A stretch of 8,725 nucleotides of DNA from an uncultured Fretibacterium sp. (GCA_905373185.1 CAJPSE010000063.1:1-8725), one strand, 5' to 3'; counted from the first letter of the stretch, positions 1 to 7,177 are shown. Translations and numbers: made by a program. The notes: generated by a model not told the origin, from the sequence alone.

Positions 1-3000
1 GCCCTGCGGTCGTTTCTGACTTCCCCATTATAGACAGTCCGTTCCCTTCCGTCAACGACCTCCGTCACAGCAGAGCCGTAGCTCATGAGCTTGTCATAGA
101 CCTGCTGCCGGATGGCCTCGCGGTCCAGCATATCCAGCGTCGACCCCGTGGCGGTCCTGCCTCTCGCGTCCTGAATCTCAGGGATGGCGTCGTACTCCTC
201 CGCGGTGACAGGCTCGCCGGCCTCCAGTTTCTCCAGCGCCGCCCTGTACTCCTCGGATACAGGCTCGCCCGTCATCTTGAAGGTCAGGGGGCCGTGCTGC
301 TGGTAGTACGTCTCCATGATCTGTATGGCGTCCTCGTCCCAGATGACGAAGTTGTGGGTCCCCTTGTGGGGCTCCCGCTCACTGCGCTCATCCAAGTACT
401 GGGTTCCGAGAATCCCATGCTTATAAAACAATAAAGATGTATCTTTGTTTACATCGTTCTCTTGGCCCCTATGGTCAAAGGATTCAAGGGAACTACCTTT
501 TGAAACAGCAATACGCTTATATAACTCCCCCCCTGTCCAATTTTCGTTAAACTCAATACCCAACTCATCCGAAATAGATTTTAAGGATTCCTTGACTTTT
601 TCAGTCTGCTGCGATAGCTTTTTATCCCAGTCCAAAAGCGTATCGCTATCCGGGATATCAACCTTGTAAAGCTGCCCTCCTTTTTTGTCGCCGCCGATTA
701 CGGGGATGTCAATATTTTGCGTGATAAAGTCTTTCAGCTTCTCGACAAGGGAAGGGGGGTCGTCATAAATCTGAGCTGAATAAACCGCCAGATCGATCAT
801 CTGGGGGATCTCGTGCTGAAAATCAACCCACGATAGGGATCTGCGTTTCCATACTCTCGCCTCCTCGTCCCTGCGACGCAATATCCATGCTTGCACAGCG
901 TCAAGGACTCTTTCAACAAAAGATTGCACGTAAGACGTATTTACGCCAGGGATAACGGCAGCCCAGTTTATCTCCGAAGGCTTTTTTCCTCCTAAAAGAA
1001 GGGGCTTTCGAAAGCTTATGTCTCCACTCCGCGCGCTTAATTTATGAGTCCTATACCAATTTGCAATATCCTTGCGACTTGCAAAATACAATCCCCACCC
1101 CTGCCATTGCGTGCCAATTCCTTGCCCTATCGAGTTCAATTCAAACTTCTCGAACCGGTGCGGGCTCCCATGGTAGGCTGCCTGGTAGTACGTCTCCTCG
1201 ATGCTCATGGCGTCCTCGTCCCAGACAACGAAGTTGTGCGTGCCCTCGCCGGCTCGACGGCTCCCCTGGTCCAAGTATCGCAGACCGGGGATGCCGTGCT
1301 TCAGGAGCAGCATAGAAGCGGCCTTCTCGCTGTCGACGCTGGGCAGCCATGCCAGCATGGCGTAAAATTGTTGCCCTGTCATTTCGTCGTATAGGAGCAT
1401 TTCTGTATTCCCACCCAGCCGGTCGATATCCTCCGGCGTCAACTCCGCCGCGATCTCCCGTACTGCCGTCTTGACCTTCTCCGGCTGCTTGGAAAACGGT
1501 GCGTCCCAGTCAAGCAGCACGTCGTTTTCGGGAACCTCCAGACGGTAGAGCTGCCCATCGCCTTTAAGCCCCTGGCGCTCCACTTTGTCCAGGGCCTTTT
1601 GATAGTCCCCCGCGTCGTCGTAGCCATTTTCTTCGGTATACTCCTGGCGCAGTTCTCCGATGGTTTTGTGCGACCCTGCAATCTCTCCAAGGACCTCAGC
1701 CATTACGTAATCTCGGCCCTGCTCCGCTTTTTCGATGAGAAGGTTGATATTCCTCCCCCCAACCGTGTAGCCGGCCCCTCCCAGCGCCACCCTGTAGTCT
1801 TGGGCGACATCGCGGTTCCCTGCGGAGTAGATCCCATACCCGTATACCTGGTTCCCCTCACCGGAGCCGATGTGCTGGAGGCTCATCTTCTCGATGCCCC
1901 GGTGCGGGCTTCCGTGGTAAGCGGACTGGTTGTACGTCTCCGCCTCCCGCGCCGCGGCCTCCTCCTCGGCCTCGATGAGCTGGAGCAGACGCCTTTCGGC
2001 CCCCTTGGGCTTTTTCTTCCTCAGCTCCTTTCTCAGGTCCCGGAGCCGTTTCTCGATGGCCACGCCCCGCTCGTTGAGCTCGTCGTTCGCAAGGACCTCC
2101 TCGACGGAGTGACTCTCGACCCACGCCTCTATTTCGCCATACTCTTTCTGGAGGGTCAGGGCTTCCGCCTTCTCCGGGCTCTCCGGCCAGGTCTCGACCT
2201 CGTCGTCGTTCTCCAGGTTCTGCCACGCCTCGAGCATCAGCGCCTCGTCCCGGGCGGCCCCGGCCGGCCACGTCTTCGGATCGCCGGGGTCGTAGTCCTC
2301 GCTTTGGCGCGCCGAGGACTGCTGATACTCCTCCCCGACGTACGGATTCCCCTCCGTGTCCTTGACGCCCCGGAGCATATCGGCTATAGTGAGTTCAAAA
2401 GGAGCCCCCGGACTGGGCACCACTTCCTTCGCGAGGAGGCCGTGGCTAACCGCCGGGGACTCCTTTTGTCCTTCCAGAACGACGTCGTAGAGCTCCACAT
2501 CTGTCGGCTTCAGCTTATCGCTGCCCTTGAGCTCCTCCGCGACAATCCTCACGGTCTGGACCCCGGCGTCCGTCCGAACGGGGACATAAAGCCTGTGGAA
2601 GTTCAGGACGTCCGCCTTCTTCGGGTCGTTGTTCGGCACGCTCTCGACGAGAACTGCATTCTGCACAAGGTCATTCAGACCACTTGCGATATTACTGCGC
2701 AGCGCTCTGGCTTCCCTGCTCCCAGGCATCCTGCTGGAGTAGGCGACGTGCTTTAACTTCTTCCCCCTGGGCAGAGTGGCGAACACCTCCGCATCCCGGC
2801 TGATCCACACCTCGTCCTTGAGCGCCATATCCTTCAGCCTTGCCAGCAGCTCTTTGGGAGTGCTCGTCCCCTCCATGCTGCTTAAGTCCAGCACCGGCAC
2901 TTTCTGCTCGAGGTTAACTCCAGGGTTCACGGGCTGCCCAAAGCTCTCGCCCTGCGTCTCCTCTGCACCCCGGACCAGCCTCATCTTCGCCAGCTCGGAC

Positions 3001-5003
3001 GGGGCTATGTTGTAACGCTTGGAGGTCACTCCGACGAAGGCCCCGGCCATCTTGCTCCACTGCCGTGCCTCGGCCTTGTCCAGCCCTGCTCCAAGCGCCT
3101 TCTGTTCCAGCTCCCTGGTAATCCCATCGACCTCAGCCGTGCGCCAGGTGGGCTTTCCCGCCTTCTTCTTCAGCGTCTCGCCGACCTCTTGGGTCGTCAT
3201 CCCCTTGGCTCCGCGCCGCACGTTGTTCTTCACGGCCTCGACCAGCTCGGGGGCGATGTCCTCCAGGGCCTCATACTGCTCGGCGGTCAACTTGACCTCG
3301 CTCGTCCCCTCGACGGGTTCCACGACGATGCCCAGGTCCTCCAGCAGACCGGGGTTCTCCTGGTTGTAGCTCTCTATCGCCTGCGCCGGGAGGTAGACGT
3401 TCGTGTCCTCCTCGGCGTCGTTCTCGCCCAGGCCGTCGACCGCCCGACCCTGGGTCTGGGCCTCCAGCTTCGCCGCCGCCTCCCTGGTGGGGCCCAGCTG
3501 GACGCCGTCCTTCATCGCCGGACCGGTGGGCTGCGGGTTCTCACCCAGCCCATCCACGGCGTGGCCTTGAGCGGGCTCGTCGGGGGCGTTAACTCTGGCC
3601 ATGAGCTCGTCCGTGCTTATCCCCAGGGACGTGGCAGTCTGCTCCGCGCCCTTCTGTATTGCCTTCGTCTGCCGGACGCCGCTCACTGCGTTCATGGCCG
3701 CACCGGGCAGGAAGGAGACGGCCATCGTCCCTACAGTCTGCGCCCCCGTCTCTAGGACGCGGTCGATGGACTCCTCCAAATCCAATCCGGCAAACTCCTG
3801 TCCGGAAAGAATTTTTCCCAGCTCGCCGCCGAGGATCGTCGCGGTCTCCTGCGCCATCTCCTGGATGGACTCCGTGGCGATCCCGCCGATGTACTTCTTG
3901 CCTATCTCCGCGAGAGCGGATCGGACCGTCGGAATGGCCAGCAGCTTCTTCATGCCGGACCGGCTAAAGAACTTGACCAGCTTGTCTCCACCGGGGATGT
4001 TCTCCAGAAGCTTCGACATCTGGAAATGCTCCAACCCGGCGTTCACCACTCCAGTTAGGACGGCGGCCACCCGCGCGGCGTTGCGATCCATGGGGCGCCC
4101 CTGGTTGTCCTTCATGCGGCAATACTCGACCATGGCCCCGCCCGCCTCGCGCTCGAAGTTCTCCATCCCGGCTCCAAGCAGCATCCCCGTACCGAAACCA
4201 GCCACCATCGCCGATCCTGTAGTTGCCAGGCCGGCCGGAGCTGTGATGGGATTGGTGAAGGCCGGAGCGTTCATGACGATGGCTGTGGAGCCCGCAGCGG
4301 CCGCCATAGCGGGGCCATAGGTCGTCGCCCCGCGATAAGCTCCCTTGACGTACTGCGCCAGCATCTCGACCGCCCCGCCGACGCCCCGCTTCACGGATCC
4401 GGAGAAACTGGGGTCCCTCGCGGGCATGTACTGCTGCTGGAGCCTGTCCAGCTCGTCCAGCTGCTTCCAGAGCCCCTCGGACTCCTCGCCGTAGATAAGG
4501 CGCATCCCGAGGCTGCTCTCGTCCTTGTTGAGCCGGTCGCGCACAGCCCCGTTCCATGCGGACTCGAACCAGCCCTCTTGCATCTTGATGTGTCCGGCCA
4601 GTTTCTTGTAGAGCTCGTCATCCCGCAGCAGCAGGGGGGCTTGGACATGGATGAGCTCGGCGGCAACCAGCCGTTCATCGACCTCTTGTTCCGTCAGCTT
4701 GCCCGCGTAGGACTTGACGTAGGCGTCGCGCAGATGACGCCGCTCGTAGAGCTCGATGGAGTTTATCGTCTCCGGGGTGCGGCCGATACGCTCGTTGACC
4801 TGTTCGGCGGGGTAGTACAGCAGGGCCTTAGCCTCCCGCTCCTGGAGGCGGGGGAGGATTTCGTCGTCCGTGTACCCGGCAGCGCGCGCCTTCACAATGC
4901 GGTCCTTATAAGCTGGATACCGCAGGGACAAAAGGTCCGCGTATACGGAGGGGCCCTGGGCCGCAGGTTTCTCGAGCTCCCAGCGTTCATATGGTGACAG
5001 CAT
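1..5003 (-). CDS. Giant polyvalent phage/mobile-element protein with two ART modules (3' end outside window)
   Basis: The frame is open without a stop from ATG 5003-5001 to the left edge (1667 codons). The start overlaps the stop of the upstream transglycosylase gene (TGATG) and has an AAGGA at 5017-5013. Visible layout: charged N-terminus; Gly/Ala-rich hydrophobic stretches at about residues 222-276, 308-324 and 421-440; repeated AVDGLGEN (482-489, 521-528) around the linker GVQLGPTREAAAKL (500-513); a region starting VYLPAQAI (about 533-600) like one in other phage polyvalent proteins; an LPD3-like region (about 700-845); a Glu/Lys/Arg-rich helical stretch (about 900-1028); two ADP-ribosyltransferase-like modules (about 1029-1270 and 1277-1566); and residues 1621-1667, which resemble the lead-in to zeta-toxin-like kinases. 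Such proteins are known as multi-effector proteins of phages and plasmids, probably delivered with DNA. Family assignment is from recalled motifs, so domain names are moderately sure; the ORF itself is very sure. Confidence 0.9.
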   Translation of the reverse strand, partial: MLSPYERWELEKPAAQGPSVYADLLSLRYPAYKDRIVKARAAGYTDDEILPRLQEREAKALLYYPAEQVNERIGRTPETINSIELYERRHLRDAYVKSYAGKLTEQEVDERLVAAELIHVQAPLLLRDDELYKKLAGHIKMQEGWFESAWNGAVRDRLNKDESSLGMRLIYGEESEGLWKQLDELDRLQQQYMPARDPSFSGSVKRGVGGAVEMLAQYVKGAYRGATTYGPAMAAAAGSTAIVMNAPAFTNPITAPAGLATTGSAMVAGFGTGMLLGAGMENFEREAGGAMVEYCRMKDNQGRPMDRNAARVAAVLTGVVNAGLEHFQMSKLLENIPGGDKLVKFFSRSGMKKLLAIPTVRSALAEIGKKYIGGIATESIQEMAQETATILGGELGKILSGQEFAGLDLEESIDRVLETGAQTVGTMAVSFLPGAAMNAVSGVRQTKAIQKGAEQTATSLGISTDELMARVNAPDEPAQGHAVDGLGENPQPTGPAMKDGVQLGPTREAAAKLEAQTQGRAVDGLGENDAEEDTNVYLPAQAIESYNQENPGLLEDLGIVVEPVEGTSEVKLTAEQYEALEDIAPELVEAVKNNVRRGAKGMTTQEVGETLKKKAGKPTWRTAEVDGITRELEQKALGAGLDKAEARQWSKMAGAFVGVTSKRYNIAPSELAKMRLVRGAEETQGESFGQPVNPGVNLEQKVPVLDLSSMEGTSTPKELLARLKDMALKDEVWISRDAEVFATLPRGKKLKHVAYSSRMPGSREARALRSNIASGLNDLVQNAVLVESVPNNDPKKADVLNFHRLYVPVRTDAGVQTVRIVAEELKGSDKLKPTDVELYDVVLEGQKESPAVSHGLLAKEVVPSPGAPFELTIADMLRGVKDTEGNPYVGEEYQQSSARQSEDYDPGDPKTWPAGAARDEALMLEAWQNLENDDEVETWPESPEKAEALTLQKEYGEIEAWVESHSVEEVLANDELNERGVAIEKRLRDLRKELRKKKPKGAERRLLQLIEAEEEAAAREAETYNQSAYHGSPHRGIEKMSLQHIGSGEGNQVYGYGIYSAGNRDVAQDYRVALGGAGYTVGGRNINLLIEKAEQGRDYVMAEVLGEIAGSHKTIGELRQEYTEENGYDDAGDYQKALDKVERQGLKGDGQLYRLEVPENDVLLDWDAPFSKQPEKVKTAVREIAAELTPEDIDRLGGNTEMLLYDEMTGQQFYAMLAWLPSVDSEKAASMLLLKHGIPGLRYLDQGSRRAGEGTHNFVVWDEDAMSIEETYYQAAYHGSPHRFEKFELNSIGQGIGTQWQGWGLYFASRKDIANWYRTHKLSARSGDISFRKPLLLGGKKPSEINWAAVIPGVNTSYVQSFVERVLDAVQAWILRRRDEEARVWKRRSLSWVDFQHEIPQMIDLAVYSAQIYDDPPSLVEKLKDFITQNIDIPVIGGDKKGGQLYKVDIPDSDTLLDWDKKLSQQTEKVKESLKSISDELGIEFNENWTGGELYKRIAVSKGSSLESFDHRGQENDVNKDTSLLFYKHGILGTQYLDERSEREPHKGTHNFVIWDEDAIQIMETYYQQHGPLTFKMTGEPVSEEYRAALEKLEAGEPVTAEEYDAIPEIQDARGRTATGSTLDMLDREAIRQQVYDKLMSYGSAVTEVVDGRERTVYNGEVRNDRR
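300..362 (-). repeat. Module-end repeat, copy 2 (end of ART module 2)
   Basis: This stretch encodes GTHNFVIWDEDA through ETYYQ (residues 1548-1568). It matches 1182-1244 at 53 of 63 bases by direct comparison, so the two ART modules end in nearly the same DNA although their interiors differ strongly. Confidence 0.85.
306..1175 (-). other. ADP-ribosyltransferase-like module 2 of the giant protein (AT-rich)
   Basis: Residues about 1277-1566. It has the same landmarks as module 1: YHGSPHRFEKF (His1278), GWGLYFAS (Tyr1306), GQLYKVDIP, LLDWD, KHGILGTQYLD and GTHNFVIWDEDA (Trp1555). It is about 45-50 residues longer than module 1, mainly in the middle. Its interior is clearly AT-rich (20 G/C of 60 at 421-480, against 46 of 60 at 3421-3480), while both ends are GC-rich. 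This suggests a module acquired from another source by exchange at conserved ends. Confidence 0.65.
1182..1244 (-). repeat. Module-end repeat, copy 1 (ART1/ART2 junction)
   Basis: This stretch encodes GTHNFVVWDEDA through ETYYQ (residues 1254-1274) and matches 300-362 at 53 of 63 bases. A related ETYNQ also lies just before module 1 (residues 1022-1026, 1926-1940). The modules are therefore bounded by ETYNQ, ETYYQ and ETYYQ. Confidence 0.85.
1194..1919 (-). other. ADP-ribosyltransferase-like module 1 of the giant protein
   Basis: Residues about 1029-1270. It opens with YHGSPHR (His1030), followed 29 residues later by GYGIYSAG (Tyr1059). These fit the NAD-binding His and Tyr of ART-PolyVal domains (recalled motif YHGTPH...GWGLYF). 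Later landmarks are GQLYRLEVP, LLDWD, KHGIPGLRYLD and GTHNFVVWDEDA (Trp1261). Compared with module 2 it has one extra residue (Gly) right after YHGSPHR. The third catalytic residue cannot be placed with certainty; an acidic residue in WDED is a candidate. The likely role is transfer of ADP-ribose to a host target, but no substrate can be inferred. Confidence 0.65.
3465..3524 (-). repeat. Shared linker repeat, copy in the giant protein
   Basis: Residues 494-513: GPAM, two variable residues, then GVQLGPTREAAAKL. It is 52 of 60 bases identical to 5066-5125 in the transglycosylase gene. It lies between two AVDGLGEN motifs at the transition from the hydrophobic N-terminal section to the effector-like section. 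Confidence 0.9.
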
Positions 5004-6334
5004 CAGATTCCATCCTTTCCGCCGAACAAGATCGAGTCAATAGGCTCCTTGCCCTCCTGCTGCGCCAGCTTCGCCGCCGCCTCGCGGGTCGGCCCGAGCT
5101 GGACGCCGTTCATCATCGCCGGGCCCTTCGGCTGTGCCGGAGTTGGGGCCGGTGTAGGTGTAGGCGTGGGGGTAGAGGTAGGTGTAGGAGCGCTCTGCCC
5201 CTTATCCTTTCCCTGCTTGATGTTTTTGTAGTGGCTCAGGACGGCCGGGACGTACCGTTTCGTCTCCTTCGGCCACTTGGACCTGTCCTGGTCCGCCCTG
5301 GCGGATCCGGCGTTATAGGCTGCCAAGGCCTTTTCAACGTCGCCGTTGTATTGCCGAAGCAACTGCCCCAGCAACTTCGTCCCGCCGCGTATGTTCTGCC
5401 GGATGTCGAAGGAGTCCGTAACGCCCAGCCCCTTGGCGGTCTTGGGCATAAGCTGCATGAGTCCTTGCGCCCCGACAGGGGAGACCGCCTTGGGCTTCCA
5501 CCCGGATTCTTGCTTGATGACGGCCCTGACGAGATCAGGGTCCACACCGAACTCCGACGAGGCCTCGTCGATGATGACGTTCATCTCCGACGTCTCCCCG
5601 CGCACTGGCTGTGTCCTGCCGCCCTGCCTCGGGGCAGGAGACAAGTTGATGTCGTCCGTCCGGAACTCCGGAGTGTACTCTTTGACTCGTCCCGTTTGCT
5701 CCTCCAGGGCCGTAAGCGCCTGGCTGACACGCTTGCCGAAGGAGGTCGGCTCCTCCGCCCCAAACCCAAAGAACCAGCCGTCGGACTGCTTCTTCCCGCT
5801 GGCCTGGACCGCCTCCGTCATCGCCGCCCTCCGAGCGTCCATCACGTCCATGCGGTACGTCTTGCTGTTGGGGTCGAGCTGTGACACCAGCTCATTGAAT
5901 TTATTCAGCGCGATATTGCGGTACAGCTTGTCGTCCTTACCGGGGATTTTGAGCCCGTCCATATCTGTGCTCAGGGCCTTCCTCTGGTCTGAGACAAAAC
6001 TTTTCTGCTCCCTGGATACCTGCGTATCAATTTTTTTGAATCGTTCCAGCTCTGCCCCGGTTATCGCCCCGCTCACGTAGTACGCCTTGAGCTCCGCGTC
6101 CGTCATGGTCCCGTCCAGGACGCGCTCGCGAATCGCCGTCAGTGCGGCATCCCGGTCCTCCTGGGTGACGCCCATGCCCCGCATGATGCGCTCCTCCTGT
6201 TGCTGTGGAGTGAGGGACGACCAGTCCGGTGACTTCGACAGGTTCTTCGTGACATCGGCCCGCGTGACGGCGGTCCGGTTCCACGCCGTAGCCTGCCGGT
6301 GCTGCGCCGAGGAAATGACGTTGCCCTGGAGCAT
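5003..6334 (-). CDS. Phage-type lytic transglycosylase protein, C-terminal SLT domain; true 5' end unclear
   Basis: 443 codons from ATG 6334. Residues about 1-250 are hydrophilic and mostly helical with no recognised domain. Residues about 251-370 form an SLT/goose-type lysozyme fold: VRAVIKQESGW with catalytic Glu276, then GAQGLMQLMPKTA, then AYNAG (Tyr340). This enzyme class cleaves the MurNAc-GlcNAc bond of peptidoglycan; in phages it opens the wall locally for DNA entry. A Pro/Thr spacer (about 381-403) leads to a tail shared with the next protein. No signal peptide is seen, which suits a virion protein. The frame stays open upstream to 6457 and reads plausibly as protein (for example NFDQLYKDYWSQGRN), but contains no ATG, GTG or TTG. 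ATG 6334 has only a weak Shine-Dalgarno sequence, so the gene may be 5'-truncated or start at CTG 6391. The stop overlaps the next start, so the two genes are translationally coupled. Confidence 0.88.
   Translation of the reverse strand: MLQGNVISSAQHRQATAWNRTAVTRADVTKNLSKSPDWSSLTPQQQEERIMRGMGVTQEDRDAALTAIRERVLDGTMTDAELKAYYVSGAITGAELERFKKIDTQVSREQKSFVSDQRKALSTDMDGLKIPGKDDKLYRNIALNKFNELVSQLDPNSKTYRMDVMDARRAAMTEAVQASGKKQSDGWFFGFGAEEPTSFGKRVSQALTALEEQTGRVKEYTPEFRTDDINLSPAPRQGGRTQPVRGETSEMNVIIDEASSEFGVDPDLVRAVIKQESGWKPKAVSPVGAQGLMQLMPKTAKGLGVTDSFDIRQNIRGGTKLLGQLLRQYNGDVEKALAAYNAGSARADQDRSKWPKETKRYVPAVLSHYKNIKQGKDKGQSAPTPTSTPTPTPTPAPTPAQPKGPAMMNGVQLGPTREAAAKLAQQEGKEPIDSILFGGKDGI
5013..5017 (-). promoter_or_regulatory. 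Ribosome binding site of the giant protein gene
   Basis: AAGGA on the minus strand lies 9 bases before ATG 5003, inside the end of the upstream gene. Together with the TGATG overlap it fixes the start and points to coupled translation. Confidence 0.7.
5066..5125 (-). repeat. Shared linker repeat, copy in the transglycosylase gene
   Basis: Residues 404-423 counted from ATG 6334: GPAM, two variable residues, then GVQLGPTREAAAKL, followed by 20 residues to the stop. It is 52 of 60 bases identical to 3465-3524. It follows the Pro/Thr spacer, so it forms the C-terminal tail of the protein. Confidence 0.9.
5126..5194 (-). repeat. Pro/Thr spacer coded by a degenerate 6-bp repeat
   Basis: Repeated GGTGTA/GGTAGA-like hexamers on the plus strand read as alternating Pro-Thr on the minus strand (SAPTPTSTPTPT and onward). 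This is a flexible linker between the SLT domain and the C-terminal tail. Six-base units change length without shifting the frame. Confidence 0.8.
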
Positions 6335-6417
6335 GGCGTCCAGCTGTTCCTGCGGAACGTTGCGCCCCTGGCTCCAGTAGTCCTTATACAGCTGGTCGAA
6401 GTTCGCCGCCTTATGAT

Positions 6418-6478
6418 CCCCTTGGGAGGGGGCGGAGAGTCTCCGTCGTTTTACCTCCTAAGGGGTTTTTCTAGGAGG
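6418..6478 (+). promoter_or_regulatory. Leader of the NYN gene: terminator-like stem overlapping an SD-sequestering hairpin
   Basis: CCCCTTGGGAGG (6418-6429) pairs with CCTCCTAAGGGG (6454-6465) over 12 positions, including one G-T, and is followed by TTTTT (6466-6470). Inside the loop is a second palindrome, CGGAGA/TCTCCG (6433-6445). The same CCTCCTA (6454-6460) can instead pair with TAGGAGG (6472-6478), which is the Shine-Dalgarno sequence of ATG 6484. The two structures exclude each other. Pairing is seen directly; a role as attenuator or translational switch is inference, and the downstream gene is now dead. Confidence 0.55.
6473..6478 (+). promoter_or_regulatory. Shine-Dalgarno of the NYN pseudogene
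   Basis: AGGAGG sits 5 bases before ATG 6484. It supports 6484 as the original start of the decayed gene. Confidence 0.65.
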
Positions 6479-6483
6479 CTGGA

Positions 6484-7111
6484 ATGCTGTGCTGTGAACC
6501 CGCGAAGAAACGCGTCGCAGCTTTTTTGATTGTCAAAACCTATTCAAATCCGTCAAAACTCTCTGGGGATACTTTTATCCCGACTTTAACCCTATCGAAC
6601 TCGCCAAACTTTTGACCATTCGACACCATAACGAGGGGTGGATATTGACAGGTAACCACCTTTATGCGGGGCTTCATGACCTTGCAATCAATAAAACGTG
6701 GCATCATTTCTGGCGCAAAAAAACTGGCAGCTCATAAAAAGATTCGCGAGTGACTTTTTTCACTGCGCCACTTCGTTACTCGGGAAATGTTGCTCGAGAA
6801 AAGGGAGTAGATATATGGATCGCTTTGGATATGGTGCGAATGGCACGCCTTGCAGAATATGATGTGGCACTACTTTTAGCCAGGATAACGATTTTGGAGA
6901 GGTGGCCGAAGAAATACGGACCATTGTCAAAGAAAAGCAGTGTTGAATAAAGATAACCTCAGCTTATTCTTATGAGGCCTGCAATAAACTTCGAGGCGTT
7001 AATAAAACGGACTGGGAGAAAATTTCTAAGGCAGAATATGACTCATGTATCGATCCTACGGATTATCGCCCTTCAACTTCACAAGGGACCGAAACCCGGC
7101 CTCCCGTGTAA
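6484..7111 (+). pseudogene. NYN-domain (PIN-like ribonuclease) protein, multiply disrupted
   Basis: About 209 codons from ATG 6484 to TAA 7109, the usual length for one NYN subfamily. Pieces in order: EPAKKRVAAF; DCQNLFKSVK (expected DGQN); GYFYPDFNPIELAKL; WHHFWRKK; LAAHKKIR; VTFFTAPLRYSG; GVDIWIALDMVRMARL; SQDNDFGEVAEEIR, carrying the Asp motif of the metal-dependent active site; and RGVNKTDW ... CIDPTDYRP. Lesions: loss of about four bases near 6529-6532 (destroying DGQN and the frame); +1 in the A-run 6717-6723; a compensating -1 near 6748-6750; -1 near 6872-6876; and TGA at 6944-6946 where the family has Trp. NYN proteins are PIN-like nucleases, usually acting on RNA. The amount of damage argues against sequencing error alone. 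Recognition is from recalled family motifs. Confidence 0.8.
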
Positions 7112-7177
7112 CAAACCGTACAGCAAAATATTTAACCTTTGTTATTTATTTTGATCTATGCGCACTTTTCTACAGTC

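Noticed and set aside
2384..2398. CTCACTATAG on the minus strand matches the core of the T7 RNA polymerase promoter.
   Set aside because: Only about 2 of the 8 preceding promoter bases match and it lies within the giant gene coding for ELTIAD; probably chance.
1599..2756. A 385-codon plus-strand frame opposite the giant gene.
   Set aside because: It is an antisense shadow in GC-rich DNA: Leu/Val/Arg-rich, with no ribosome site and no family resemblance, while the minus frame encodes recognisable modules.
6537..6560. TTCAAATCC resembles a tRNA T-loop and could mark a phage attachment site.
   Set aside because: The flanking bases do not form the 5-bp T-stem and no other tRNA arms are present; it codes for part of the NYN pseudogene.
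6564..6602. YFYPDFNPIE reads like the SPDxNPIE motif of IS630-type transposases.
   Set aside because: The flanking residues (DCQNLFKSVK before, WHHFW after) fit the NYN protein in the same frame, so it belongs to that pseudogene.
7109..7144. TAACAAA/TTTGTTA inverted repeat after the NYN pseudogene as its terminator.
   Set aside because: The stem is seven AT-rich pairs with a loop of about 22 bases, too weak to call.
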